Positions 37,434 through 49,473 are shown, counted from the stretch's first letter. The stretch is DNA of 64,000 nt from Marinobacter antarcticus (GCF_011049865.1 NZ_DRGY01000152.1:23034-87033); one strand, 5' to 3'. The notes: a model not told the origin generated them from the letters alone. Made by a program: numbers and translations.

Positions 37434-38546
37434 TTATGTATGGTTCGGGCTAAAGCGCGGCGTCAAAAAATCGGGTATATGATCGGCTTTTATGGCTTCT
37501 ACAATTCGTTGCGAAGCCTTTCCTCCGCCATACAACTGCTTCGTATCTTCAACCTTCCGCCCATAGTTTTGCAGTGCTGCAGTTACAATTTTCTGCGTAT
37601 CCGAACCAACCAACTCATTAACACCAGCCTCAACCAGTTCGACCCATTCAGTCTGATCGCGCATAGTCACGCAGGCTTTACCAAAGAAAAACGCCTCTTT
37701 TTGTACTCCTCCGCTATCAGTTAATACCAACTGGCAGTGGCTCAAAAGCCAAATCATTTCAAAATATCCTATAGGATCAACTAGGTGTATTTTTAACTCC
37801 AATCCATGCTGGCTAATAAGTCTGCGGGTGCGGGGGTGCAGCGGCATTATAACGGGTGCTTGTTCATTGTGGATCTGGTTTAGCGATTTCACGATATTTG
37901 CTAGGCGTTCGGGATTGTCCGTATTTTCGGCACGGTGGAGAGTCGCAAGGATGAAATTTTCCGGAAAATCACCGACTGCAGGGGCTGCAGCGTTTTCCGC
38001 AAACAACAAGGCGGCGTCCTGCATCACGTCCCCCACCTGAAGCACTTTCGCGGGTTTGTCAGTAAAGCCTTCCTTTTCTAGATTTCTGACGGCAGTATCT
38101 GATGGGCAAAACAACAGATCACTAATCTGGTCAGTAAGAATACGGTTGATCTCTTCGGGCATCTCCATATTGAAGCTCCGAAGGCCCGCTTCTACATGGG
38201 CAACGGGAATGTGGAGCTTGGCCGCAGCAAGCGCCCCGGCCAAGGTAGAGTTGGTATCACCATAAACCACCACGCGGTCGGGTTTAATTTTCAGCAGGGC
38301 GAGCTCAATTTCCATCAGCATTCGGCCAGTCATTTCGCCGTGACCGCCCCCGTGTATATCCAACTGAATATTAGGCCTGGGGATACCTAACTGGTTAAAG
38401 AATACGTCCGACATATTTGCGTCGAAATGCTGGCCGGTATGAAGCAAAATTTCTTCAATGCCATCGGTTTGTTGAATGGCGCGAGAAACAACGCTGGCCT
38501 TTATGAATTGAGGACGGGCTCCAATGATCGTAAGGATTCGTTGCAT
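37434..38546 (-). CDS. wbpI: UDP-GlcNAc 2-epimerase family enzyme, WbpI-like
   Basis: 370 residues. Starts with GARPQFIKA and has HTGQHFD, HVEAGLRSFN, TLHRAEN and DSGGVQKEAFF, the WecB/WbpI signature residues. WecB acts on UDP-GlcNAc; in a cluster with wbpA, B, D and E the expected substrate is UDP-GlcNAc3NAcA, giving UDP-ManNAc3NAcA as WbpI does. The WecB activity itself cannot be ruled out from sequence. Confidence 0.9.
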   Translation of the reverse strand: MQRILTIIGARPQFIKASVVSRAIQQTDGIEEILLHTGQHFDANMSDVFFNQLGIPRPNIQLDIHGGGHGEMTGRMLMEIELALLKIKPDRVVVYGDTNSTLAGALAAAKLHIPVAHVEAGLRSFNMEMPEEINRILTDQISDLLFCPSDTAVRNLEKEGFTDKPAKVLQVGDVMQDAALLFAENAAAPAVGDFPENFILATLHRAENTDNPERLANIVKSLNQIHNEQAPVIMPLHPRTRRLISQHGLELKIHLVDPIGYFEMIWLLSHCQLVLTDSGGVQKEAFFFGKACVTMRDQTEWVELVEAGVNELVGSDTQKIVTAALQNYGRKVEDTKQLYGGGKASQRIVEAIKADHIPDFLTPRFSPNHT

Positions 38547-38555
38547 ATAGTGTCT

Positions 38556-39662
38556 TTACTCAGCCAGTGAATTATAGAAATCGAGAAGCTTCTGTTCTTC
38601 AATACCCCAGTTAAACTTCTCCAACACCGCCTTCTGACCGTTGAGACCCATCTGCTCTGCTTCCTCGGGGTAAGTTACTAGATAGTCAATCGCTCCGGCA
38701 ATGGCCAGTGGATCGAGTGGATCGACGCAAAGGCCACAATTATTGCCTTCGATGATTTGCTTCCAGAGGGGAAAGTGCGAGCCAATAACCGGCACACCAG
38801 CACTCATGTACTCGAACATCTTATTCGGCTGGGCATCGATATGGTTCGGCGAAGGCAGAAAAGTCACCAAACCGCCTACACAATAGGAAAGAAGGTCACG
38901 CACTTCTCCTCGTCCTACAAAGCCATGCACGTCCACTTGTTTCCAGCCCTGATCAATCTGAGCTTCTTTCTCGTCAGCCAGATTGCTGAACTTGCCAGCC
39001 AACTGCAAACGGGCGCCAGATTGAACGCGCCCCATAGCCTGAACGACCTGCAAGATTCCTCGAAGCCGCCCGATACCCCCAACATAAGCAACCTGCTCCT
39101 CCTTCTTCGACCAGTCCACCGCTCCACTAGAAAGCTCGCCTAACAATGGGTAGTTATTAATGTCTACCGAGCGCACACCCATGGCGGTATACTTATCACG
39201 AATGTAGGGAGTTGCGGCAATCACCGCATCCAGCTTGCGGCAAACCCAACGTTCGTATACCGCAAAGGTTTTCGACAGCAACCACAGCGCGGGCTTGTTT
39301 AAATAAGGCTTGCCCAATAATTGCTTGGAAACATCCTCATGAGCGTCGAAGATAACTGTTTTGCCCTGTTTTTTTAGCTTCAGACCAATAGGAAGCAACT
39401 CTGGATCGTGAAGATGGTAAACCTCCGCATCTAACTCAAGCGCTTTCGCAAACACCCGTCCGGGTGCATTGCGGATTCGATCTAAACGGCCTTTTGAAGC
39501 ACCGACATCGCAGATCGCAATGCCGTTTTTGGTTTCAATGCCCTTACCGTCCGCTACGACTAAGTAAACGGTATGACCATAATTAACGAGAGAGGTACAT
39601 TCCTTAAGGAAAATTCGAGTGTCGAAACGGGGATGAACAGAGGTGAGATGGACTATTTTCAT
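38556..39662 (-). CDS. GT4-family glycosyltransferase, WbpH-like
   Basis: 368 residues from the ATG at 39662; an in-frame GTG at 39686 would add eight residues. GT-B fold with [14 protein letters not shown] at the start, [24 protein letters not shown] and [20 protein letters not shown]. Position between wbpG and wbpI equals that of wbpH in P. aeruginosa O5, where it adds a mannuronic-acid derivative. Specificity by position only. Confidence 0.87.
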   Translation of the reverse strand: MKIVHLTSVHPRFDTRIFLKECTSLVNYGHTVYLVVADGKGIETKNGIAICDVGASKGRLDRIRNAPGRVFAKALELDAEVYHLHDPELLPIGLKLKKQGKTVIFDAHEDVSKQLLGKPYLNKPALWLLSKTFAVYERWVCRKLDAVIAATPYIRDKYTAMGVRSVDINNYPLLGELSSGAVDWSKKEEQVAYVGGIGRLRGILQVVQAMGRVQSGARLQLAGKFSNLADEKEAQIDQGWKQVDVHGFVGRGEVRDLLSYCVGGLVTFLPSPNHIDAQPNKMFEYMSAGVPVIGSHFPLWKQIIEGNNCGLCVDPLDPLAIAGAIDYLVTYPEEAEQMGLNGQKAVLEKFNWGIEEQKLLDFYNSLAE

Positions 39663-39701
39663 TTGACGTCGAATTGCTCCTTTCACCTGACGAGTATCAG
39701 T

Positions 39702-40853
39702 TTACGAGTAAACCTTGATTCTTTTTCCGGTCATCCGAGTAACGAACGACTGAAGTCGCTTCAAGAATTTATACTTCTTTTCCCAAGTTGCAAATTCATT
39801 ATATTCATGAATCGGAGCTTCCATCAACTCGTTAAACTCTGCGCGATTGATACGTAATTTTTTACAGAAGTAGGATATATCTATTTCAAGCTCGTCATCA
39901 TTATAGAGTGGTTCTTTCATTTTTGTAAGTGCATCTTCACGCGTCATTTGCCCCGAAACTATCAAGCTCGAATAATGCGGCCTTCTTTTATCATAACCAA
40001 ACTTAGTCGGAAGATAATAGTTCTGGAAAAATTTGGTAAACAAAGACTCTCCGTGTTTACGAGGATAAGGTTTGTATCCAACAGTTTTTTCAAGCTCAGC
40101 CAGCGCCTCAATTTTGTCGTAAGGCATGTAATTTAACGGCCGTACTGTGCGCATTTTTTTTATAAACGGGTACCAAATATAACATTTAAAAAAACTTATA
40201 GTTTTATATTGTCTGAGCTTCCTCTCGCCAAAACGACTATGTATTGCGTTCAAGTTAATCGCATCCATAGCGCTGCCATGCCATGCCTTTGGAAAAATAC
40301 CTTCCGTTGCCAAATTACCTCCGGATAAAATGTAACGAATCCGATGCTTAGTAGCAAAATGATAAAGGCTAGCAAAAAAAATATGGTCTTGGGGCACATC
40401 CTGGTTAGCAACTCCTGCCCGCAAATAGGCGAGATGCAAATCCCGCATATCCTGCCAATCGACGACATGGGTGTGTAAATCAAAATCACAGTGTTTGACT
40501 ACCGCTTCTATATTTGCGACCGCAAGCTCGCTGTTCCAACCGGCATCGACATGCATTACAAGTGGGCGCAAACCTAATTCCTTTACCCTCAGCGCAAGAT
40601 ATGAACTATCAACACCACCACTCAAACCAAGTATGCAATCATACTCCTGATCTTTGCCTGCGGCTTTAATATCCAAAACGGCTTTTTTTAGTAATTCTTG
40701 TCCCTTCTCGTTTGGAAACCAATTTTTTCGCGAAACACTTTCGAACTCAACACAATGATTACACACCCCATCTTGACTGAATTCAATTTCGGGGTCTGAT
40801 GTATCCATAACGCAACTGGAACATATCTGAACATAGTCACCGCTTGAAGTCAT
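39702..40853 (-). CDS. wbpG: N-acetyl sugar amidotransferase WbpG
   Basis: 383 residues. Zinc-type cysteines at 11, 14, 31 and 34 (CSSCVMDTSDP, CNHC), the PP-loop GLSGGVDSS (76-84), HVDAGWNSELAVANIE and the middle segment SGGNLATEGIFPKAWHG, all typical of WbpG/PseA. With HisH2 (glutaminase) and HisF2 (ammonia channel) it converts an acetamido to an acetamidino group; in P. aeruginosa this gives UDP-ManNAc3NAmA. The gene is notably A/T-rich compared with its flanks. Confidence 0.93.
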   Translation of the reverse strand: MTSSGDYVQICSSCVMDTSDPEIEFSQDGVCNHCVEFESVSRKNWFPNEKGQELLKKAVLDIKAAGKDQEYDCILGLSGGVDSSYLALRVKELGLRPLVMHVDAGWNSELAVANIEAVVKHCDFDLHTHVVDWQDMRDLHLAYLRAGVANQDVPQDHIFFASLYHFATKHRIRYILSGGNLATEGIFPKAWHGSAMDAINLNAIHSRFGERKLRQYKTISFFKCYIWYPFIKKMRTVRPLNYMPYDKIEALAELEKTVGYKPYPRKHGESLFTKFFQNYYLPTKFGYDKRRPHYSSLIVSGQMTREDALTKMKEPLYNDDELEIDISYFCKKLRINRAEFNELMEAPIHEYNEFATWEKKYKFLKRLQSFVTRMTGKRIKVYS

Positions 40854-40910
40854 AAATTATCCTAATGAACGTTGGTAATTACTTTAATTAGCTATTCTCG
40901 AAATTAGACA

Positions 40911-42215
40911 TTACTTTCTAGCGTTCAGGAAATTTCCATAGCCATTGATCGACGCCAAAATAAAGATAATACCCATTCCAGATGAAACAAGTACAGTAGT
41001 AGCATTTTGCTCAACGACAAGAATACCAAATGCAAAGCCGATAAAAATGAACAACGGGTTTTTTCGGCATGAATAAATCGAATCAACAACTCCCAAAAAA
41101 CTTACAACAACGAAAGTAATGAATAAGTACGCCAAGATACCGCCAGAAGCCAACTGATACAAAAATGTATTTGTATTAGCATTAAGTCCTTCGTGACCCA
41201 AAAAGCTTTCTCCGACAACAAAACTGACTGGTCTATCAGAAGCAAAACCATTCCAAATGCTCCAACCAGACTCGGCACCATTCGATATAAATTCAAAGTA
41301 AGCTGACACCAAAAAAGGTGGGACTGTAAAAGCTCTTCTAATAATATAATCGGCAACAAAAGAGTAATTAAAAAAGTAAGTCTCTAACAAAAAAACTAAA
41401 AAAGCACAGTAAATGGCAAATAATAAAAGATTTAGTGCTTTATTCAAGTTATTTTTTCCATAATAAAAACCAACTAAAGCTGATAATATCAAAATAAACA
41501 AGGGGGCCTTCACGCCAATCAGGTAGAAGAAAGCCAACCAACAACTGAAAGCAATAAACAACCACAAAATACGGAACTTTAAACCTGCGAAAAACGCTAG
41601 CATAGGAATAAAGCCGTTCATAACCCAAGAATTTAGGTAGGCGAAAACTGATCCTGTGGGGTATAACTCGCGGCCTTCCAAACGGCGAATGTAAGACGTC
41701 GCCATATCAAATCCTGCCGACTCTGTAGGATTGAAAAGTCCAAAAAAGACGACGGCCAAACAAATGATCAAAGCTATGCCAAGGACCATCCAATTGCCCA
41801 GCAATTTTGGAATCCGCAAAGGATAATGTAAAGCAATAACACCTACGCATCGAACGAGCAGCAAGGGAGTTAACAGCACGAAAAAGGAAATCCAATATAT
41901 ATATGTATCATCAAACCCCCTCATAGGATATAAAACTGAGTAGGGAAGGAGAACGAACAGCGAGTGGAAAATAACAAAAAAATCAGAAGGTTTTACAATG
42001 ACTTTCGATGAAACAATAAAAATTATCAATAGAGAGCTCATAGCATTTACGATATACTCGAGCTTAAATGAAAATGTAAGATACCCAAAATATGCATTAG
42101 CTTCGGCTAACTGAAGATAATATGCCATCAGTATCCCTAATGGAATTAAAAAGAAGCCGGTCAAAATAAATAGTTTTGTGGATAAATTTTTCATCGAAAC
42201 AATTGGCTTATACAT
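40911..42215 (-). CDS. wzy: O-antigen polymerase Wzy (by topology and position)
   Basis: 434 residues with about ten to eleven hydrophobic helices and one large polar loop (about 320-370), the Wzy plan. Sequence is poorly conserved in this family, so the call rests on topology, the gene's place between hisF2 and wbpG, and the presence of wzx and wzz. It should join lipid-linked repeat units in the periplasm. Very A/T-rich. Its start overlaps the end of hisF2 by 8 bases. Confidence 0.8.
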   Translation of the reverse strand: MYKPIVSMKNLSTKLFILTGFFLIPLGILMAYYLQLAEANAYFGYLTFSFKLEYIVNAMSSLLIIFIVSSKVIVKPSDFFVIFHSLFVLLPYSVLYPMRGFDDTYIYWISFFVLLTPLLLVRCVGVIALHYPLRIPKLLGNWMVLGIALIICLAVVFFGLFNPTESAGFDMATSYIRRLEGRELYPTGSVFAYLNSWVMNGFIPMLAFFAGLKFRILWLFIAFSCWLAFFYLIGVKAPLFILILSALVGFYYGKNNLNKALNLLLFAIYCAFLVFLLETYFFNYSFVADYIIRRAFTVPPFLVSAYFEFISNGAESGWSIWNGFASDRPVSFVVGESFLGHEGLNANTNTFLYQLASGGILAYLFITFVVVSFLGVVDSIYSCRKNPLFIFIGFAFGILVVEQNATTVLVSSGMGIIFILASINGYGNFLNARK

Positions 42216-42951
42216 GAAATTTTGGATAATTAATTAACACTGCACGGTGTTTTCCATGAAATACAAACATGCTACCAGCAGCTACTGCTGATGCTCCACC
42301 TTCGCTTATCCCTTGGTTCAAGTGTTCAACAGTTCCGGCCCCGCCACAGGCAACTATGGGTACGTTTACGGCTTCCGCAATTTTACGTATCAGCTTTAAA
42401 TCATATCCATTCATCATACCATCACGATCGATGCTGTTTATAAAAATCTCTCCTACCCCGGCGTTTACAAGCCCTATAGCGTGGTCAACAGGGTCAAGTC
42501 TTGTATCCTTACTACCGGAATGGCTCATGACTGTGTATCCCCTCAAAACTGTTTTTTTTACATCTATTGCTCCAACTATAGCTTGACTACCAAATACTCT
42601 TGACGCGTCTGAAATAACTTGGATTGATTCAAATGCAGCGGTATTCACTACAACCTTTTCAATCCCACAACGAATGAGACGGGTTATTTGTTGAAGCGTT
42701 CGGATACCACCTCCATAAGCCATTGGCATAAAGGCTTCGCCAGCTACCTCTTCAATCAAATCGTAATTTGGTTCGCGCCCCTCTCGTGATGCGTCGATAT
42801 CGAGTATAACAACTTCATCCGCTTCCTTATCGCTAAATATGCGCACAGCATTAATCGGATCTCCAATATAAACAGCATCCTTAAATCTTCGAGTTTTGAC
42901 TAAACCATTATCACTTACCAACAGGCATGGAATCACACGCGCACGATACAT
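42208..42951 (-). CDS. hisF2: HisF-like cyclase/ammonia-channel subunit HisF2 (glycan type)
   Basis: 247 residues. TIM-barrel HisF fold: RVIPCLLVSDNGLVKT, DEVVILDIDASREGR (Asp), GGGIRTLQQI and ACGGAGTVEHL. It lies in an O-antigen locus next to hisH2 and wbpG, with no other his genes, so it should pass ammonia to the WbpG reaction, not make imidazole glycerol phosphate. Its ATG directly follows the hisH2 TAA. Confidence 0.93.
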   Translation of the reverse strand: MYRARVIPCLLVSDNGLVKTRRFKDAVYIGDPINAVRIFSDKEADEVVILDIDASREGREPNYDLIEEVAGEAFMPMAYGGGIRTLQQITRLIRCGIEKVVVNTAAFESIQVISDASRVFGSQAIVGAIDVKKTVLRGYTVMSHSGSKDTRLDPVDHAIGLVNAGVGEIFINSIDRDGMMNGYDLKLIRKIAEAVNVPIVACGGAGTVEHLNQGISEGGASAVAAGSMFVFHGKHRAVLINYPKFHV

Positions 42952-43563
42952 TTATTCACCTTTCACAAAAGCAGAAAGTAGTTGCTTGCCGAACCTGTGG
43001 CTCTTCTCTGGGTGGAATTGAACCCCAGCAATGTTGCCCCGTGCAACCCCGGCAGCAAAATCTATTCCATAGTGAGCAGTGAGTAGGATATCGCTGGGGT
43101 TCCGCGGGGCCATATAGTAACTATGCACAAAATAAAACCGACTTTTCGGTTCCATAGAAGCGCACATAGGATTCTGAAGATCTCTATTGGACACCTCATT
43201 CCAGCCCATGTGGGGTACACGCAACCCAGGAATCTCCGGAAACCTAAGCACGTCGATATTCAACCAACCCAAACCGTTCTCAACGCCCTCCTCACTGCCA
43301 TTGCCAAGCATCTGTGCGCCTACACAAACACCAAGAACCGGCACTTTCTGTTTCAACGCCTTCTCTTCCAAAACCGGAATCAAGCCACTATTGCGAAGAT
43401 TTTTCATACAGGCATCGAAAGAACCATTGCCGGGTAATATAATTTTTTCTGCTTTCTCGATATCATCTTCTCGAGCGGTAATGTTACTGCGAACGCCAAT
43501 ACGCAGCAACATATTAGCAATTGCGTTAATATTCCCAATATCGTAATCAATTATGGCAATCAA
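42952..43563 (-). CDS. hisH2: HisH-like glutaminase subunit HisH2 (glycan type), TTG start
   Basis: 203 residues from the TTG at 43563, which overlaps the wzx stop as TTGA and gives the normal HisH start (IAIIDYDIGN); a longer upstream frame adds 23 unrelated residues. Class-I glutamine amidotransferase triad: Cys80 in VLGVCVGAQ, His184 and Glu186 in VQFHPEKSH. It releases ammonia from glutamine for HisF2/WbpG. Confidence 0.92.
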   Translation of the reverse strand: MIAIIDYDIGNINAIANMLLRIGVRSNITAREDDIEKAEKIILPGNGSFDACMKNLRNSGLIPVLEEKALKQKVPVLGVCVGAQMLGNGSEEGVENGLGWLNIDVLRFPEIPGLRVPHMGWNEVSNRDLQNPMCASMEPKSRFYFVHSYYMAPRNPSDILLTAHYGIDFAAGVARGNIAGVQFHPEKSHRFGKQLLSAFVKGE

Positions 43564-44789
43564 CGATTTACCCCTAAACTGAAACGGTAAGACATCAACA
43601 GATAGATTGCATACAAAGCACCATATCCCCAACTAAATGTTTTCAAAGCAACTTCATATCCCGACAACGTTGTCAGAGAAAAAGCTGTCATTCCAAGTAA
43701 GCCAATCTGCCAAATAAGATCAAGGTGTTGCTTCTCAGCTATATAAACCATATAGCTAAGAGGACTGGCAACAAAACGCAGAGCGAACAGCGGCAACATC
43801 CAAACCGCAATTACACCTGCTTGAGCCCATTCTCTTCCAAATGCAAGAATAAACAAAGGCTCGCTGGCAAAGAACATAATAAAACAAAATATGAAGGAGC
43901 CAAAAGAAAGCACATTAAAGGTTTTAACGTATTCTTCTCGACATTCGCCACGGTCAAAATAACTTGTAGCAGCGTGGCGTTTAAAAACGTCCAAGACAGA
44001 TTTTCCAAGCAATCCGATGGGTGCTCCGAGCACCTTCATTGTCATTGCTAACATTCCAGAGATATCTGCCCCAAATCGAGCAGTAACAATTAGAACTGGC
44101 AACTGAGCGGCGCCAGTATTTATAAAATCAGCTGGGAGTGAAAATATAGGGAATCGACGTTGACGCTTCCAAAAGCTTACAACGCCCAACCAAATTCCAT
44201 TTTTTGGTAGATCCGTCAACGGCAGCATACAGAATGATAAAACAAGTGCTAGTATCAAGCCGAGCAAATGAGCCAATGCCAACACGGAAGCTGTTGAAGA
44301 AAAAAGGCCGCCTATAATCTGAAAAAGTGTAATGAGACCAGCCTGCGCAATCCGCATGTAAGAAAGCTTACGATACTCACCCTCCGCAGCCGCCCACGAC
44401 TGCCATATATTGTTGGTCGCCAAAAATAGTGCGGCGGGAAGCCACACCAACACGAGTACAATTGGGTATCGGGCGAGCAGGTCTGGCAGGAAAAAAACCC
44501 CACCGAAGACGACGATTGTAAAAAAAGCACTCACGAACCCAGTCACTACCAAAGTCGATAACACTGCTAACCGACGCTCCACCCCGTCTTTTTCAATAAC
44601 CAGCGCCATGTCGTATCGACAAGTCAATAAAACAGCAAGCAGCATAACAAGTCCAAGCCAAGCAGAGAACATACCGAACTCGGCGGGTGCATAGAGCCGT
44701 GCAATAACAAGCGACCCCAGCACGGGAATTAGTTGAGCAATGACTGACCCCGTAAGCACGGACTTTACACTTCTCCAATAATTTGTCAT
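43560..44789 (-). CDS. wzx: Wzx-type flippase
   Basis: 409 residues and about 12 hydrophobic helices, a polysaccharide transporter (MATE/MOP) fold starting with the GSVIAQLIPVLGSLVIARLY segment. It should flip the undecaprenyl-linked repeat unit to the periplasm. Its TGA overlaps the hisH2 TTG start. The upstream gap to the acyltransferase gene is about 115 bases of A/T-rich DNA. Confidence 0.92.
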   Translation of the reverse strand: MTNYWRSVKSVLTGSVIAQLIPVLGSLVIARLYAPAEFGMFSAWLGLVMLLAVLLTCRYDMALVIEKDGVERRLAVLSTLVVTGFVSAFFTIVVFGGVFFLPDLLARYPIVLVLVWLPAALFLATNNIWQSWAAAEGEYRKLSYMRIAQAGLITLFQIIGGLFSSTASVLALAHLLGLILALVLSFCMLPLTDLPKNGIWLGVVSFWKRQRRFPIFSLPADFINTGAAQLPVLIVTARFGADISGMLAMTMKVLGAPIGLLGKSVLDVFKRHAATSYFDRGECREEYVKTFNVLSFGSFIFCFIMFFASEPLFILAFGREWAQAGVIAVWMLPLFALRFVASPLSYMVYIAEKQHLDLIWQIGLLGMTAFSLTTLSGYEVALKTFSWGYGALYAIYLLMSYRFSLGVNR

Positions 44790-44905
44790 CTAAAGCTATC
44801 TTTTTATTGATTTAGTAAATCGATTTTTCGAAGCTTCTAATTCTTAGGTCCGCAGAACATAATCATTCAACAACAACGACTGTAACCGAAAAGGAAAAAT
44901 TAATT

Positions 44906-46795
44906 TCAATGAAGACGACCTTTCGGATGAGAATATTTGTTATTAAAAATTGAATTTTTTATTACACTCTTTGCCTGTTTAGCATATTCGATAATACCGA
45001 TTTCGTTTATGTGATTATTATCATAGTAAACTGGCTCTCCTTGATAAATTGGTGCTTTCTCAAATATTGGTAAATTATCAAAACCAAGGTAATCCAATTT
45101 AGGTATTTCCTCTGCGAATTTTCTCAAAAGTCGATTCGTCCGCACATAGTCAGGATTACGCTGCGACTCAACGACTAATCCCAAATTATTGAATCTAAGA
45201 ACGCGCAGTGGATTACTATTTAATAACGGCTCTTGTCCAATGATGTAAACATGTGTTCCGTTTGACGTAATCGTTTGGAAAAACTCAACCAAGGCGCTCT
45301 CAAAGTCTTTGCTTTTCAACTGCCAGTTCCACAAGGCTGCAAGAAACACAATTTTAGCCTTCGCCAGATGCTCATTGGCGATCTTAATTTGGTCTTGGCA
45401 TTGCTGGTGTGCCCACTCAGCAATGCGCTTATAATCGAAATCTGGAATAGTCACGCAACTGCTAGCCGTGATTATTCGAGCTTTAAAGCCGAGCTCTTTG
45501 CCAAGGTAAGCGAAAAAGTTGTTTAGCATTGCTGCGTGGGAGTCACCCAGTACCAGCACCTCTCTATCGCTGCTCAGGTCACCTTGGAGACAGTCACTTA
45601 CAATTTTACCGTGACAGATACCGGCCGGGTCTGCATAGCGCTGATACTCAATTGGTAACTGTTCGGGCGTAAAGGCTTCATTCACATTAGCCATTACTTG
45701 TGAGGTGCCGAGGACTGCTGTAGTTAGTAAAAACCAATTTAGTGCCTGCCTCTTGTGAACGTGCTCTGTCCGGAATGGCCGCTCTAACCAGTAGTAAGAA
45801 ACCATTGATAATAGAAATGTCAGGGCAATGAATAGCAGACTAAACGATAAGTCCAACACTTCAGATCCGGTGTAGTAGCGTAAAAAAGCGAGCACCGGCC
45901 AGTGCCAGAGGTAAAGCGAATAAGACAATGCCCCAATCCATACAAGAGCTCTATTTGATAGCAAACGCGCAGTAAGTCCCTTCGAAGTACCGATAAGCAG
46001 AAAAACTGTGCCCATTATCGGCAACAGCGCCGGTAAGCCTGGGAAGTGGCCGAGTTTGGGTTGGGCGATGGCCGCCAATAGAATAACTAATAAACCTGAG
46101 CTGCTGAGCCACTGGGTTATTCTGCCCCTCTCCCTCCAGGTTGTTGAGGTTACAAACAGCGCTGCAAGGCAACCTGCAAAGAACTCGGGCAGGCGAGCGT
46201 ACAGGCTATAATAGGTGGCTTGCTCAATTCCCAAAAATCGCAGCCTGTATTCGGCCAGCAGCGTGCAGCCAACCAACAATGCAACCAGCGTATATTTAAG
46301 GGTTTTAATGGGTAGCAGCAGTATCAGTAGCGGAGCCAGCAGGTAAAACTGGATTTCAACCGCCAGCGACCAAGTGTGCAGTAGGGGTTGTTCGTGATTA
46401 GCTGGGGCAAAATAATCGCCAAAACCCGCGAAATAATCGTTGCTTGTGAACCAGGCGGCTTTCTCCAGCCCGTCCTTGAAGATGTTGAAATCCTTCGGGA
46501 TGAAGAATACAGCACCTGCAAACGCTACTAACACCAGCATGAAAAAGTAGGCCGGAGCGATGCGCTTAAGGCGACTACTATAAAAATACTTGAATGTGGC
46601 ACTCAGGGTATAGCCAGGCTGAGCTTTTTTCTTCAACAAAATACTGGTGATCAAAAAACCTGAAATCACCAAAAATACATCCACACCGATGAACCCCCCT
46701 GGCAGCCACGTGGGATTGTAGTGAAAAACCATCACAGCAAGCACCGCGATGGCTCTTAGTCCCTGAATATCGGAGCGGTAGTGGGTTCCACTCAC
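44906..46795 (-). CDS. OafA-type acyltransferase with SGNH domain (WbpC-like)
   Basis: 629 residues. Acyltransferase-3 membrane domain (about 1-340, ten helices; starts YRSDIQGLRAIAVLAVMVFH with the catalytic His) and a C-terminal SGNH-like domain (VLGDSHAAMLNNF, then NNHINEIG). It acetylates glycans on the periplasmic side. GTG start overlapping the wbpE stop as GTGA. Length and place match WbpC of the P. aeruginosa O5 cluster, although here it follows wbpE. Confidence 0.92.
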   Translation of the reverse strand: MSGTHYRSDIQGLRAIAVLAVMVFHYNPTWLPGGFIGVDVFLVISGFLITSILLKKKAQPGYTLSATFKYFYSSRLKRIAPAYFFMLVLVAFAGAVFFIPKDFNIFKDGLEKAAWFTSNDYFAGFGDYFAPANHEQPLLHTWSLAVEIQFYLLAPLLILLLPIKTLKYTLVALLVGCTLLAEYRLRFLGIEQATYYSLYARLPEFFAGCLAALFVTSTTWRERGRITQWLSSSGLLVILLAAIAQPKLGHFPGLPALLPIMGTVFLLIGTSKGLTARLLSNRALVWIGALSYSLYLWHWPVLAFLRYYTGSEVLDLSFSLLFIALTFLLSMVSYYWLERPFRTEHVHKRQALNWFLLTTAVLGTSQVMANVNEAFTPEQLPIEYQRYADPAGICHGKIVSDCLQGDLSSDREVLVLGDSHAAMLNNFFAYLGKELGFKARIITASSCVTIPDFDYKRIAEWAHQQCQDQIKIANEHLAKAKIVFLAALWNWQLKSKDFESALVEFFQTITSNGTHVYIIGQEPLLNSNPLRVLRFNNLGLVVESQRNPDYVRTNRLLRKFAEEIPKLDYLGFDNLPIFEKAPIYQGEPVYYDNNHINEIGIIEYAKQAKSVIKNSIFNNKYSHPKGRLH

Positions 46796-47871
46796 TGTGT
46801 GAGTGCCGCCGAGATCTTCCTCTGTTCATCCTCTGTCAGGTACGGATGCATTGGAATGCTCATCACCGCTTGTGCCATTGAATCCCCTACAGGCAACGTC
46901 GCGCGCTCGTCCAGTACTGCAGGTTGTTTGTTCAAAGGGATCGGATAATGCACTGCTGTCGGAATCCCGACATCCTTGAGTTTTGCCTGGATTCCATCCC
47001 TACCCTGCACCCGAATGGTGTACTGCGCCCACGCAGACCTGTTATGAGACTCCACGTGAGGCGTCTCATCAAATCCAGCGTTGTTCAGCAACCGGGTATA
47101 GATTTCTGCTACTTTGTTACGCAACTGAACTTCTTCATCCAGTAATTCCAGTTTTGGCAATAGAATTGCGGCCTGCAAAGTATCCAGACGGCTGTTCACA
47201 CCCACACGTACATGGTGATAACGACGCTCTTGGCCGTGGCAGGCGATCTGTCGCAAAATTTTAGCCAGCTCATCATCATTGGTAAACATGGCCCCGCCGT
47301 CTCCGTAGCAACCAAGGGGTTTACTGGGAAAAAAGCTGGTAGTGGCAATGGTGGAAAGATTGCAGGATTTTTTACCTTTGTAGCTGGCCCCGAAGCTTTG
47401 TGCGCCGTCCTCAATGACCGGGATGCCGTGCTTATAGGCGATGGCGTTAATTGCATCAAAATCCGCGCACTGACCATAAAGCGATACAGGAATGATGGCT
47501 TTGGTTCGCGGGGTGATTGCCGCTTCCAGTTTAGTTGGGTCCAGATTGTAAGTACGTGGATCGATGTCCACGTAAACAGGCTTGGCACGCAACAACGCGA
47601 CAGTTTCTGCGGTGGCTATGTAGGTAAAGCCCGGGGTAATAACTTCGTCTCCCGGGCCAATACCTAGCGCCATCTGAGCAATCTGTAGGGCATCTGTGCC
47701 GTTGGCGCAGGTGATGCAGTGTTTTGCGCCAGTGTAAGCAGCAAGCTTTTCTTCCAGTTCAGTTACTTCCGGGCCCAGGATGTATTTGCCGTGGGCGAGG
47801 ACTTTCTGGATGTTGGCGTCAATTTTATCTTTAATCCTGGCTTGTTGTGCTGCCAAATCAATGAATTGCAT
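46792..47871 (-). CDS. wbpE: UDP-2-acetamido-2-deoxy-3-oxo-glucuronate aminotransferase WbpE
   Basis: 359 residues, DegT family. PLP lysine Lys184 in SFFPSKPLGCYGDGGA; NGTDALQIA and EDGAQSFGA are also as in WbpE. It transaminates the 3-keto sugar made by WbpB to UDP-GlcNAc3NA. Follows wbpD, which acetylates the product. Confidence 0.95.
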   Translation of the reverse strand: MQFIDLAAQQARIKDKIDANIQKVLAHGKYILGPEVTELEEKLAAYTGAKHCITCANGTDALQIAQMALGIGPGDEVITPGFTYIATAETVALLRAKPVYVDIDPRTYNLDPTKLEAAITPRTKAIIPVSLYGQCADFDAINAIAYKHGIPVIEDGAQSFGASYKGKKSCNLSTIATTSFFPSKPLGCYGDGGAMFTNDDELAKILRQIACHGQERRYHHVRVGVNSRLDTLQAAILLPKLELLDEEVQLRNKVAEIYTRLLNNAGFDETPHVESHNRSAWAQYTIRVQGRDGIQAKLKDVGIPTAVHYPIPLNKQPAVLDERATLPVGDSMAQAVMSIPMHPYLTEDEQRKISAALTQ

Positions 47872-47929
47872 TAGAAAAGAGCTCTTTTAGCCACTAAAAA
47901 TACGAAAGAGTACAAACACAAAAGCCAAT

Positions 47930-49470
<1,541 letters not shown>

Positions 49471-49473
49471 TTA

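Noticed and set aside
42208-43563. hisF/hisH as histidine biosynthesis genes.
   Set aside because: No other his genes nearby, and wbpG and glycan genes flank them; the glycan-type role is favoured.
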